DNA of 64,000 nucleotides from Phytophthora hibernalis (Eukaryota; Oomycota; Peronosporomycetes; Peronosporales; Peronosporaceae), in the NCBI GenBank assembly GCA_012656075.1, contig JAAKBF010000088.1, forward strand, positions 1 to 64,000, given 5' to 3'. The notes under the pieces are model-generated. The model made no database searches, was not told the DNA's origin, and saw only the letters and a program-made list of their open reading frames with translations. Shown in pieces: positions 53,560 to 64,000 of this stretch. Positions within the stretch are counted from its first letter, which is position 1. Each line of letters opens with the position of its first letter. A program made the position numbers and the translations under genes.

Positions 53560-55090
53560 ACAATGGTCGCCCCTGTCAAGTGTCCCCATTACACTAACCC
53601 ACTTGGCTTTGTTCGTGAAAGGTTCCTCTCGGATAGGGAACTGGGCGTATTTCGCTGGCTGGAATGGGTGATAATGCGTGATATGCCTCTGTCGGAGGTG
53701 GACAACCCGTTGACGCGGGGAATTGCCAAAATGGATACGGGGTGCAACAACACCCTCGTGCTCTACATCACACGCCTGGTTGTGCTTGTCGAAGGACTGA
53801 TTCGGGGTGGTATGACCCCCCTGTTCGGGATTATGTTTGAAGGGTGGACGGATTGATCGACTCACTACAATTGGTATCATTGCAGCTTTCTTGGAAAACG
53901 GAGTCTACTGAGAAGTGTTACTGGGTTGCTCGCCGCCTCTCAACGAGAAGTCGTTCACGGCGACGGAGCATTACAATTTGCTCGAGTACGTGCTGTCGCT
54001 GTATGGGAAGACAATTACTCTCCGTCTGTCATCATTGATGACAACTGCGCTACTAACAAGGCACTAACTGATATGATGGTGGTTCCTCTCATACGCTGCG
54101 GCTGTCACAAACTAAACCTGGTCGTGAGGTCATTCCTTGGGTGCCGACCAGCCATCGAGAAGACTATTTCTAATGTCGGCAAAGTGGTCACCCAGCTGCG
54201 CAATCTGAAAGCTGCTGGTGCTCTTTGTGAGCTAACCCCGCTGTGTACTATTAAAGAAATGTCACTCGCTGGTTTTCAACGCACAAGATGTTGCAACGGT
54301 TTCTTCGCATCGAGGGGGGTAGTTAAGTGTTGAGGATTGTACTGATCTACACTATGGGCACTGCAGTTGGCGTGAGACTAAAGAGTATGAGAAGGGTGTG
54401 AGACGAGAAAGTAGATTTGGAAGAGAGGGATCAGTCGGTAATTTGCAGCCAAAGAGAGAGAATACACCCGTGCCTAAAGGTGGCTTTTGCCGCCCAGTGT
54501 CTGTGTTGACTTACATCACTAGCTTCCTACTCTGTATTAGGAGACCGGCCTGGACGAAGTAGCCTCAGGACGCAACACTAAGCAAGTAGACGACATCGAC
54601 ACCATCCGACGCACAGACTCGGAACGAATTCGTAGTATTATGGCAACACTTTAGAACTTCAAGAGCGTAATGATGGATCTACATAGCAAAGGTCATCACG
54701 TTGGCACTGTTCATGGAATATTCTAGTTGATGATCGAGGGCTACCCAGTGTTAAAAGACTACCTGTCCGCAGACGTCAACATCTCACACTCCGCTCTTTG
54801 AGCCCGCTGTTATCAAGATTTTGGATGACAAGAAAGATAGTCTAACGACCGAGGAACAAGCGTTGGCCAAGCGATTCTTGGTCACCCCGGCGACCAAAAA
54901 CATAAGCCCCGATACAACAACCGTCCGTCGCAACAATGCAAAAGTGCTACGCGAAAGGAAACGCCAGCGAGTGGAGCAAGCAGATGAGTACGCTGATCTA
55001 CGATTCATCGCGGGGACGTCCGCTTCTGTCGAACGTCTGTTTAGCAGTGTGAAACATGTGCTCAGGTCAAGCGGTTGTCAGCGCCACTGA
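53560..55090 (+). mobile_element. Degenerate hAT-family transposon, plus-strand parts
   Basis: Two coding blocks are visible. 53560-54330 gives WLEWVIMRDMPLSEVDNP, then IDDNCATNKALTDMMVVPLIRCGCHKLNLVV, the RNase-H-like hAT core with the CxxHxLNL motif. 54821-55090 gives a C-terminal dimerisation region with TSASVERLFSSVKHVL. Stops and frame changes separate them, and the segment normally between them is missing here and found inverted at 52670-53100. It is inactive as read. Confidence 0.7.
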
Positions 55091-55134
55091 CAACTGCTGG
55101 AAGAGGTTTGTCCAAATCACCAACTTGAGTCGCC

Positions 55135-55574
55135 GAAGGTGAAGGTTATGCAGGACGCGAAAACATGCCAGTACGCAGTGGTAGGTACTATACTCGTCAA
55201 GACAGGCACGGTTTGTGGTGAGTACCTAGACCAGCTACGGTGCATTCCGAAGGATCCATCGCGCCATACCCGTAATCAATGGTACATGCTAAATATGCAC
55301 GTGCGAATCGACGGAACCTATGAGCAATGCGTTGGTATTGACGCTCAGCATCTCGGCGGGTGAATGTGCTTTTGCAAAGCATTCGTGTGTCGCCAATGCT
55401 CCATTTTTCGAGGTCGCGAACGGCCGTCGCCAAACTGTTTTTGTCGTGTCAACTCAAGCCGTTATCCCAGGGGCAGTGGTCTCAGTAAACTACGGTAAAT
55501 ATCTTTGGTTTGTGTGCGAGTGCCGCGATACGAAGTGCGTGCACCGTGAAATCCAAGATCAAGACAACCTGTAG
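55135..55574 (+). pseudogene. SET-domain (lysine methyltransferase-like) fragment
   Basis: Two adjacent frames together resemble a small SET domain. The first has VCGEYLDQLR, a Tyr/Leu block (QWYMLNMHVRIDG) and IDA near 55355. The second has AFAKHSCVANAPFFEV (compare NHSCxPNA), VVSTQAVIPGAVVSVNYGKYLW (I..GxExxxxYG) and a post-SET-like CECRDTKCVH. A frame change near 55362 joins them. The Asn of NHSC is Lys here, so activity is doubtful. No start or pre-SET region was identified. It lies 45 bp from the hAT remains and may be part of, or carried with, the element. Confidence 0.55.
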
Positions 55575-56122
55575 TGACAATCGAGCGTGTGACAAACGCG
55601 GAAGCACTCAGAGACGGACTTGGGTATGTGATACGTGTATTATTTTCTACCAAAACATGAAACCAAGTAATGTAACCACTGCCAAAATAACGTAGGAGTG
55701 GCGAGGGTAGGCTAGACGGATGTGCGCTGCGTGTCATGGGCAGCGCTCACTTCTCGACTCACCTCTACCGATTCAAGCCCCTCAAGTCTCTGTAAGGCGA
55801 ACGCCCTTGCATCCTCAGTGGTACTAGGTTTCCTTCTTGCGGTAGCCCTGTGGAAAGATGACTTGCAGCAACGGCGCAGACTCAGCGAGTCTCAACCCAG
55901 ATGCCACGTCGCAACAGCTAAGCCAGCCAGCGCCGTATTTATCTTCTTCGCCCTACATGAACCCGGAAATAGTGAATCACTGAGGCCGCACAGACAGACG
56001 AGTGTTGCATTATGTCTCTGGGAAACTGGGCGTACTCACTCAACAAACCTTTGCTCGGATTTTTACCGACTTAAAATACGTACCTAAGTGAGTGATTGCG
56101 TAGTTTGCATTCCGCCCTTGTC
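55575..56122. other. Intergenic, no gene seen
   Basis: About 550 bp between the SET fragment and WDR59. Short frames lack any recognised motif. Confidence 0.5.
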
Positions 56123-59100
56123 ATGCGGCGACGGCGCACCTACCAGGCCTCTCGCGGCGCGAACGGCTCCCCAGCGCCGAGCCACGACCCGCATGCCGCG
56201 TCCACGGTAGGTTCTAGATTGACGGACGCAGCTTCCAACGCATCCCCGGCGGCCGGCGGCTCCGTCTCGACTGCTGGCGGCTCCACGATCCACGGGAACG
56301 TCAACGTGCACTTGGACCTGAACGCCAGCGCGCTCAGCGTGGACGCCACGGGCTCCGTCGCCGTGTTAGCTGGTCGCAAAGGACTGCACCTCGTGGACCT
56401 GGAGACACCGTTCCTGCCACCCGCCACGCTACACCACCAGACGAAGCTCGAGGTGACAGTGGTCAAGTGCAACCCGCATGCGCTGTTCAAGAGCCATGTG
56501 GCTTCGTCCAGCAACAGGAACACGCTGATTTGGGACATTGCAGATGTCGGGGGGCTCTGGAGCTTCGCCGTCTATTGGGGCCGGACAGGGCTCGTCCACG
56601 GCCTATAAACATGGCCACAGCAGTGGAGCAGGAAGCAACGGTAGCGGTGGGTCGCAGTCGACCTCGCAGCCCCTTGTAGCAACGCTCAGAGCTCATACTC
56701 GACCAGTTAGTGATGTGGCATGGTCCCCCATGGAGCCATCACTGCTGGCCACGTGCTCGGCAGATGCCAAGACGCTGCTGTGGGATATGAGATCGCCACA
56801 GAGGCCCGTGCAGACGCTGAACGCGTTCAATACGAGCGTCATCCAAGTGGAGTGGAATCGAGTGGATGCCACGTCGCTAGCTACAGCGCACGATGGAGAG
56901 GTGAGAGTTTGGGATCTACGAGCTGCTGGAGAGAGGACGGTGGCGCCCGCTGCGCTGATCACAGCGCATATGCAAAAGATATATGGGTTGGACTGGCACC
57001 CGCAGCGGATGTATGAGCTGGTCACGTGCTCGGAGGACAAGACGGTCAAGTTCTGGGATGTGACGCAGCCGAGAGTTTGTCAGGGAACTCTTACGACTGG
57101 TGCGCCGGTCTGGCGAGCTCAGTACACGCCGTTCGGCGACGGCTTGTGACGATTTCGCAGCGGATGGACAATACGATACGCTTGTGGGCTCTTTCGCATG
57201 GTTACGGTGACAATGAAGCTAACGGTGATGCTGGAGATGTGGATGATTCTGGTGCCAGCGCTGGAGCTTCGGTCACTGCGGACCTCGTGCACTCGTTCGT
57301 GGGCCATGGCGATTTGGTAAAAGGTATGGCATGGCGGGTTCGGCCTCAAACTAATGTGTACCAGCTAGTGTCGTGGTCAAAAGACCAGGAACTGCGCATG
57401 TGGCCTGTGGATGTACCGCAGCTTGAGGCGTGCGGCTATGATACGGCGTCCTATCTTGCGGACGTTGCTCCATCGGAGGGCAACAACACCAGCGCTCGCC
57501 AGACGGATGCACACCGCATGCTACACGCCGAATTCGCAGAGGTGCACGCCCAGCACTCCAAATACAGCCTGTCTGCCTTGAAAACGGACTTTGTGCCGCT
57601 GGTGATCCCAAAGGCAGCAGTCCCGTTGAGTACGGATGAATACACTTTAGAGGGCAACGATAGTTCACTACAGGCCCTGCTTGCACTCGAAGAAGAGCTT
57701 ATCAAAGGTGGAGAATCGCAGCCGACGAGTGGCGAAGAGGATGGTCCAGTTTCAGGAACTGGAGAGAAAGACGATGCTTCTGACGATTCTGCAAGCACGA
57801 AAGAACGAGCTGCCAGCACTAGTGGCGCAAGGGCACTCCCATGCCCGCGTATTTCCGGAGCATCCTTCAGTGGCCCCAACATGCTTTTGGTGTTCGATTC
57901 ACGTGTGGCTATCGGCCAATCGCGCAGTTCGGCAGTTGTTCCTACTGCAGTTGCGGCAGGTAAAGAGAGCAAGCCGCAGGTTCCTCCGAATAAGTTACCG
58001 CGTACATACGAAGAATTACTGGACTTGAGAGACTCTCGGTTTGCGACCAAGAAGAACAAAAAACCACCTGTAAAGCTACTATCGTCGGCCAATATAATGG
58101 GGTCCATGGACGTTGGTGCCAATGATTGGGCAGGACAACAGCAGCAATCACAGGAGCTGATTGACGGTGTATTTGGTGAAGACGTTGACAATCACGCTGT
58201 CTCCTCGCATGGTTATCGTCATGCGTCAATGTATTATTCTTCAGGCAGCGGAGGTGCCAGTGGAAATGATGACATTATGAGTGGGGTGAACGAGATGGAG
58301 CCTTCCATTCACGGAGGATCAGAGTACCTGAATACTTACTTCTCAAATACCGAGTACCATTTGCCCGTGAACAATCCAGAACATTTACTCTCAATGCCGC
58401 CCAGCCAGCTCTCCCCTCGATCATCTGCCCGCTCAAACACGGCTGAGCGATTGAAGCGTGTGGAGCAACCCACACCGGCACTAAATCTCGATCTGAGTAT
58501 TAGCGTGACGATCCTCGACCTATCCAAGCTCTGTGGAGTATCTTCCATCCTAACGTACCAAACCAACCTCGAGCCACGCGGTATGGCTTCTTCAGCGGTA
58601 TCACCCAAGACTATCGCGTCAGCTAAGCGCAAGAAGGCCCAGCTCGGCTCCGTAAACCGCTCAATGATATCATGGATGCTGCGTGCTGCTGAAGATATGT
58701 CCAGAAATCGTGGAGTCACCTCGAAGAATAATTTGAGCCGTGTGCTACAGGGTTTATTAGCCGACAGTGATGCTGTAACCTTGGGCCAAAAGAAGAAGAC
58801 GACGCCCCATACGACGAATCTTGCACAGCTCTAGCTGCAACGTGCGCACAAAATGCGCGGACAGCATTGTTGGCTGGACGAAGCGATTTGCAGCAGATTT
58901 GGTCTCTGTTGGAGATCTCAGCGGCACCTGAGGTGGAGTTGCCCATTTACAAGAAGAACATCAATCCCTCGACGTCGTTATGCCTGCGAACGGCGCATCC
59001 TTGGAGCGCTCATCCACTTGGAAAGCGTCTAGTGCACAAAGTGTTGGACATGTATGAACAAGCGGGAGATGTCCAAGCACTGGCATCGATTGTGTGTGCG

Positions 59101-60398
59101 CTGAAGCTAAATGAACGGAAGGAGCAGGATAAGATACGGGAATCAGTGACCCCCTCGGCGATTACAATGGAAGATCAGCTTCCAGTTGTACGTGAAGACA
59201 GACGTGCAAGCATCGAAGAAGTACATGGTGGAATGGCATCCAGCTCAATAAGTGCGGCTGCAAGTGGCATGCGCTCTAGACGCTCGTCGTCGAATGCTAT
59301 ATCGCAGTTGACTATGAATTTGTCCGATTCGAATGACGCTCCTCCGGTTATGAGAGGCACTCGGCGGTCGAGCAGCCACAGCGAAGCACGTACACAGGGT
59401 CTACCCGTTGATAAGGACGCAGCATTGCGCGCTTCGAAAGATTGGCCGCTGGTAAGCAGCGGGACAAACATCGCTGCATCGAGTCGACAATCGAGCCCTA
59501 TTCGAGACCACACGCAATCCACTGTGAGCAACTCGTCAGGACTGACCACTATCGGTCGCGACGGGAAAATACCAGGAAGTGGCTGGAAAATGGACTTTGA
59601 GCGGATGGAGAATCCTTTCAAGACGTGGAGTGGAAACTCTGGCAAGGAGGCGCCCCCACCTCGGCTGACTGCTGACACCTTCAAACCTCCCATTCAGGCA
59701 GTCAACGGAAAATCACCAGCGACGTCAATGCCAGTGACTGCTTCACCGAGGGTCAACCCAGTATCACCGTCTCCTCTACATCCTCCATTCGGCACAGCTA
59801 GCAGAGAAGAGGAAGTAGACGCAAACGATCGTGTGCTGCTGGAGCTGAGCTTCCGCTCGGTAGACGACGAGAAATGCCTGTTGTCGTCGCTTCCTGAGGA
59901 CGAGGCGCGCTACGACATTTACAAGGAGGCGTACGCAGATGTGCTCTACCGGTACGGTGCCATGAATTTGCGCAACGAGGTGCTCAAGACAAAATCTCAC
60001 GGTGCGCAAGACCCGCGTGGCATATCGATGGGTTTGATCTGCGGCTCGTGCAATGCGGTATGTACTCTCAAGTTCGATGTACCCATCGCTTGTTTTAACT
60101 CTTTTCGTCTTGCTGTACCATGTAGAAAACGATCGACCCCGTGTGCTCAAGCTGCCGGGACTTCGCAGTGCGGTGCTCAGTGTGTCAACTCGTGGTGCGT
60201 GGTCAGTCGATGTTCTGCATGACCTGCGGCCACGGCGGCCATGCCGAACACCTGCGCGAATGGTTCGAGGTCGAGACTGCGTGTCCCACTGGCTGCGGCT
60301 GTTGGTGCAAACAGGCAACGGCGACGATGCCGGCGTACCAATTGGAGCAGCAGGAGGCCGACCACACCGTCGCGCCGTCCAGGTCGCACTCGTTCTAA
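56123..60398 (+). CDS. WDR59: GATOR2 complex subunit WDR59 homologue
   Basis: WD40 repeats fill the N-terminal third (LIWDIA, LLWDMRSP, VRVWDLRA, VKFWDVTQ, IRLWAL, LRMWPVD). A low-complexity Ser-rich middle follows, and a last exon after a 68-nt intron (60058-60125) encodes a C-terminal RING-like zinc domain. That domain spans VCSSCRDFAVRCSVC to FCMTCGHGGHAEHLREWF and CPTGCGCWC. This architecture and the HGGHAEH motif are those of GATOR2 proteins, nearest WDR59, which regulate TORC1 at lysosome-like membranes in response to amino acids. Three one-base losses are inferred near 56548, 57135 and 58800. A Gly/Ser-rich insert lies after the second WD repeat. About 1,400 residues in total. Confidence 0.82.
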
Positions 60399-60436
60399 GT
60401 TGAAGTGATCGTCATCGCCCAGATGGCTACATTTGT

Positions 60437-61109
60437 GTGTTCTTACACCACATTGTACAGCCAATCACCGAGCGGCCATTGACTGGAAGCCAGAAGCGAA
60501 TAATCAAGCAGGATGAGAGGAAGCGGCTGAGTATCGAGCGCTTCATCAAGGGCAAGGCGCAGCGGACCAAGAGCGATGCCAAGAGCAAGAAGAAGGTCAT
60601 CATCCACAAGGCGCAGCGTCGGCGTCAGTACGAGAAGGTGAAGAAGTCGGCGGCTGCTGACGACGCCGATGCGCACTCAGGGTCGTCGTTCTACGACCGG
60701 TTCTTCACCGAACTCCAGAATGGCAATGTGGACGAAGACGCAGAGAAGGTGGAGGCACATGTAGACAAGAAGGTGAAAGCACGTGTTGACAAGAAGGTGG
60801 AGGCACGTGTGGACAAGAAAGTGGAGGCACGTGTGGACAAGAAAGTGGAGCAGAGCGAACGCAAGCACGTTGTGAAGCCCGACCCGTTCTTTAAGGCCAA
60901 GAGAAAGGCTGAAATCACGAAGAAGGCACCAGCGCGCTCGTGAGGACAAGAAGAAGCGCATCGTGGTGGCGGAGAAGAAGGTCACTCAGCGCAAGAAGCG
61001 CCACGTGAAGCTGGTCCAGCGCACGGCCACAGGCCAGCCCGTTGTGCGCAACCACATCAACGACATTCTGTCGCGGCTGCAGGCGGAGAAGAAGAAGGAG
61101 GGCAAGTAA
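60437..61109 (+). CDS. FYV7/CCDC59-like rRNA-processing protein
   Basis: A highly basic protein starting near TERPLTGSQKRIIKQDERKRLS and ending GQPVVRNHINDILSRLQAEKKKEGK. The last block matches the conserved 'GQPxxxxxIxxLLxKI' end of FYV7/TAP26 rRNA-processing factors. The start is unclear: the frame is open through 60437 without a good ATG, so a short 5' exon or a missing base is likely. One A is missing near 60921 and shifts the frame before the tail. It begins only about 40 bp after the WDR59 stop. Four VDKKVEAR-type repeats lie in the middle. Confidence 0.6.
60763..60850 (+). repeat. 24-bp coding tandem repeat
   Basis: Four near-identical units of 'gacaagaaagtggaggcacg...' encode VDKKVEAR inside the FYV7-like gene. 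The last unit is partial. Confidence 0.85.
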
Positions 61110-61572
61110 GCTGCAAGAGCGGAGGCGTGCTAGGTCGCAAAGCCAATCGAGCGCTCCCTTGTGGAAACGTCATAGCATACGCTGATGCAGCAACCTATTT
61201 AGCAAGCTAAAACATGTCAATGCAAGTAATGAACGAGCTTTGGTTCGGTGGGGCTCGTACACGAAACATCTTTACAGGACTGCTCCAGCGCCTCCCAAAC
61301 ACCCGACGGCCTTACAATGCTCTCTTCAACATGCTTGGTATCCATCCAACACACTCGAAACTTTATCAAAGTAGCTTTCCTTTTGTTACTGATGGCTAAG
61401 TGTTGCGAGCTCTCCTTGAGCTCGTCGTCGCCCTCGGACGAGAACCTGTATCTTTCTCGCCGTGAAGCGGCGTCAGGGTGGAGACTGCGTCCCGCTAGTA
61501 CAGAAAGAGCACCATACACAGTACACGGTACTTCACCACGCACTGCAGACTACAGCTCAAGAGAGAGCCAAA
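61110..61572. other. Convergent 3' spacer, no gene seen
   Basis: About 460 bp between the FYV7-like gene and the acyl carrier protein gene. No recognised feature. Confidence 0.5.
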
Positions 61573-61926
61573 TTACTTGGCCATGGGGTGCGCGGCGATG
61601 TAGTCGATGACTTGCGCGAGGGTGAGCAGCTTCTCCGACTCGTTGTCCGGGATCTCGATAGTGAACTCCTCCTCCATGGCCATGACGACCTCCACCACAT
61701 CCAGCGAGTCCAGGCCCAGGTCCTCCTGGAACTTGGCGGCCTCCTTGACCACGTCCGCGTCCACCTTCTCGAAGTTCTTGACGACGCCCAGCACGCGCTC
61801 GCTCACCTCGTTGCGGTCCAGGAACGTCTGCGCACTGAAGAAGCGCACGGGAGCCGCGCGGGACACGAACTGCGGGCGCGCGACGGCGCGAGACAGCGGG
61901 CGGAGGGCAGCGACGAAGCGGTTCAT
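61573..61926 (-). CDS. NDUFAB1: Mitochondrial acyl carrier protein (NDUFAB1-like)
   Basis: A single intact frame of 117 residues. The leader MNRFVAALRPLSRAVARPQFVSRAAPVRFFSAQ is basic and Ser/Arg-rich, typical for mitochondria. The carrier domain has the phosphopantetheine attachment Ser in DLGLDSLDVVE and the EEEFTIEIPD helix. It serves mitochondrial fatty acid synthesis, lipoate supply and complex I assembly with LYR proteins (a likely partner gene lies at 2743). Divergent from the coiled-coil gene, with 220 bp between starts. Confidence 0.93.
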   Translation of the reverse strand: MNRFVAALRPLSRAVARPQFVSRAAPVRFFSAQTFLDRNEVSERVLGVVKNFEKVDADVVKEAAKFQEDLGLDSLDVVEVVMAMEEEFTIEIPDNESEKLLTLAQVIDYIAAHPMAK

Positions 61927-62146
61927 TCTGGGGTCTGCGGCTTGAAACTGGTGAGCGAGTGGAGTGACTTGCAACCACAAACGAGGGGTAGCAAAGTATC
62001 GGTTAAGTGGAACAAGATGATACCACTTTTACTTAACGCTTACTTTCAGCATGATGTGTCGCACTCGATTCGATTTAATCATTGCGGTACATCAACATAC
62101 GTCGTTCAAGTTTGACACATTCCGATAGTTGCGCATCCGTTCCCAG

Positions 62147-63180
62147 ATGCAGCCGGGCTCAGGGCCGGATACGGCGACGACGCAGGATGAGGCGCAGGAG
62201 GCGCGCGATTGGTGGGGATCTCGAGAGCTGGAGGTGGAGCGCGAGCTGGCCACGGGTCTGCAGCGCCGCATGGAGGCGCAGCGTGCGCAGCTGCATGCGT
62301 TCAAGACGGAGCAGAGCAAGTGGGAGCATGAGCTGCAGCTGCGCGTCTCCAAATACGCGCACGACCGCAAGCTGCTGAGCGAGCACAACGTGGAACTGCA
62401 GGAGCGACTGTCGGCCATGGAGGAGAAGTTTGCACAGCACCAGCGAGACATGGACCTGCAGGTGCAGCACGTGATCGAGCTGGAAGGCTTGCTGCACGAG
62501 AATCAGATAGATGCACAGCAGATGCACGAGCTCAGAGAAAGAACGAGGAGCTGCAGCAGGTGAGGTTGTTGCAGTAGGAAGTGGAGATTGAAATCAGGTA
62601 GACTGATGTGGTTGTTGCTGCTGGTGACTAGCGACTACGGCAATGGGAGAGGTTCTACCGGGAGGAGAAGGTGGTGGTTGCAAAAGAGCAGAAGACGCAG
62701 CAGGAAGAGCTGCTAACAGAGCTGGAGAGGTTGTTGGCAATATCGGAGGACGAGCTGGTGCAGCTTCAAGAGAGCGACAGAACTGGGAAAAGCAAAAGCA
62801 GCAATGGGAGAATACGACGGACAGAGGAGGCAGAAAATTACCCACTCGTGACGAGGATTAAGGAGCTTGAAGCGGCGTGCAAACAAAAGGTCGCTTTTGA
62901 TGCTTGGCGAGGCTGTTGTAGATCTTCTAACAAGTGCATTCCTATCCGTGTGCAGGATCAAGCAAATTATTCACTGAAAGCTGTAGTGGAACAGCAAGAG
63001 ACGGCGTTCGACGAGAAGCTGAAGATCGTGACTGCCAAGTACGACCAGGTCAAGACTATCAACATGGCACTACAGGTAAAATATCAGCCATTAGTCTTCT
63101 CAAAACGCACTAACCCAGATCTTTGCTGTCCGTAGAAACGACTCATGCACGCATTAACCGATGGCACTAGCAAGTCCTGA
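62147..63180 (+). CDS. Coiled-coil protein, unknown function
   Basis: Exon 1 starts at ATG 62147 and ends at CAGCAG before GTGAGG (62560). Further exons start at 62632 and about 62954, and the last (63136-63180) ends ALTDGTSKS. Almost the whole product is heptad-rich coiled coil (ELATGLQRRMEAQRAQLHAF, LLTELERLLAISEDELVQLQ). It is likely structural or cytoskeletal; I do not recognise the family. One A is missing near 62540 (GAAAG), and the frame around 62770-62830 is uncertain because a second frame also gives good coiled coil. Confidence 0.6.
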
Positions 63181-63316
63181 GCTCCATAGCAGTCGATGGA
63201 CCCCCTGTATCAATATCAACAACTCGTCCACTGGAAGGATAAATAGCCCTTCGTGTTCTTCAACGGACTACAGAGCCGCAGCCACGATCTATTCTCCTCG
63301 TGCCAACCACTCCCTC

Positions 63317-63658
63317 CTACTGCTGCTGCACCTGGATGTTGTACTTGCGCTGCCACTCGTCCGCTGCCTTCTCCTTCTGCTTGATGCTCTCATTCAGCTG
63401 AGCCAGCACCTGTGCGATACCGTCGCGGTTGGACGTCACGGCGGGCAGAACCTCCTGCACCGAGCGCTGCACCAACACACCACCCACCATGCGGTAGGCA
63501 TTGCGGTCCTTGGGCAGCTCGTTGAGCGTCTGGATGACGCGGTCGTGCTCCGTGGTCTCCACCTCCAACTCCGAGATCTTCTCGGCCATCTGCCGCACCT
63601 CGGCGCGCAGACTCTTGTACGTGGCTACCACCTGCTGCTCCGTGATCTGCTCCGCCAT
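63317..63658 (-). CDS. PFDN2: Prefoldin subunit 2
   Basis: A single intact frame of 113 residues from ATG 63658. Two long helices flank the beta-hairpin signature RNAYRMVGGVLVQRSVQEVLPAV, the hallmark of prefoldin beta-class subunit 2. It takes part in the hexameric cytosolic chaperone that hands actin and tubulin to CCT. An in-frame extension upstream to 63709 lacks an ATG. Divergent from the eS21 gene (200 bp between starts). Confidence 0.93.
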   Translation of the reverse strand: MAEQITEQQVVATYKSLRAEVRQMAEKISELEVETTEHDRVIQTLNELPKDRNAYRMVGGVLVQRSVQEVLPAVTSNRDGIAQVLAQLNESIKQKEKAADEWQRKYNIQVQQQ

Positions 63659-63858
63659 GCTCTCTTCTTGTTTGACTTGGGCTTTGGTATCCAAGACTGT
63701 GTGTGCCACACCACACTAAAGTGGCAGGCGAAACACACTTGGTGTTTGTATGCCCGACCGGTAACGTACAGTCAGGGCCATTGGTTTGGGGCAGCCACCC
63801 TTTTTCGAGCTTTTTGCTTCGGGTAAAGCACTATTCAACTGACTCTAGACAAGTAACC

Positions 63859-64000
63859 ATGCAGAACGAAGCCGGCCAGTCGATCGACATTTACATCCCG
63901 CGCAAGTGGTGCGTGCAACTAATGCAGTGCAATCAATGACGAGAATACGTTGCTAACTCGCTGTATTTTTCACTTACAGCTCGTGGACCAACCGCATCCT
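63859..64000 (+). CDS. RPS21: 40S ribosomal protein eS21 (RPS21), 5' part
   Basis: Exon 1 (63859-63908) encodes MQNEAGQSIDIYIPRK, followed by a GTGCGT intron. Exon 2 starts at 63980 (acceptor TTACAG) and reads CSWTNRIL to the window edge. This is the invariant start of eS21 (MQNxAGxxxDxYxPRKCS..NRI). The gene runs off the right edge. Confidence 0.95.

Noticed and set aside
55722..56087. 121-codon frame before WDR59
   Set aside because: No similarity to WDR59 N-termini, no splice link and no motif.
1..64000. tRNA, rRNA genes and CRISPR arrays
   Set aside because: No cloverleaf with A and B boxes, no rRNA stretch and no regularly spaced repeats were found by reading both strands.

Overview
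The window reads as nuclear DNA of a plant-pathogenic oomycete, most likely Phytophthora. The evidence is a Crinkler-type N-terminus with an LYLAK (LFLAK-like) motif at the left edge, secreted GH43 and PL1 pectin-degrading families, short GT-AG introns (about 50-120 nt, often GTACGT or GTAAGT donors), and Inr plus FPR style core promoters just upstream of several start codons.

Layout. 1-7.5 kb: a partial Crinkler gene; a broken ankyrin/F-box gene and a broken tetraspanin-like gene, both partly repeated in inverted, decayed form at 6.4-7.5 kb; between the copies four ordinary genes (NDUFB9-like LYR protein, an unknown 200-residue protein, SRD5A3-like polyprenol reductase, BUD31). 7.5-33.2 kb: a gene-poor, repeat-rich stretch with five GH43 arabinanase-like genes and five PL1 pectin lyase-like genes, all predicted secreted, plus hairpins, tandem repeats and an ABCC transporter relic. 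Its last two lyase genes lie in near-identical inverted arms of about 2.6 kb (26061-28650 and 30765-33321) around a 2.1-kb spacer. 34-37.5 kb: a lyase relic and two nitroreductase paralogues, one with a mitochondrial-type leader. 37.9-52.3 kb and 56.1-64 kb: compact housekeeping islands (NAA25, SCO1, NUP50, MYBBP1A/POL5, SEC61 beta, an LRR membrane protein, TAM41, FES1/HSPBP1; then WDR59, an FYV7-like protein, mitochondrial acyl carrier protein, a coiled-coil protein, prefoldin 2, ribosomal protein eS21). 52.6-55.6 kb: a broken hAT transposon and a SET-domain fragment.

How the genes work together. The GH43 enzymes are expected to trim arabinan side chains of rhamnogalacturonan I, and the PL1 enzymes to cut the homogalacturonan backbone by beta-elimination, so the 26-kb array looks like a plant cell wall pectin-degrading island expanded by local duplication. 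The housekeeping genes are not functionally linked to it.

Caution. About 27 single-base deletions, mostly in homopolymers, break the frame of conserved genes (for example six in MYBBP1A and one in BUD31). This looks like uncorrected long-read sequence error, so most one-base frameshifts here should not be read as pseudogenes. Coordinates for such genes span the whole locus; introns are given in the text.
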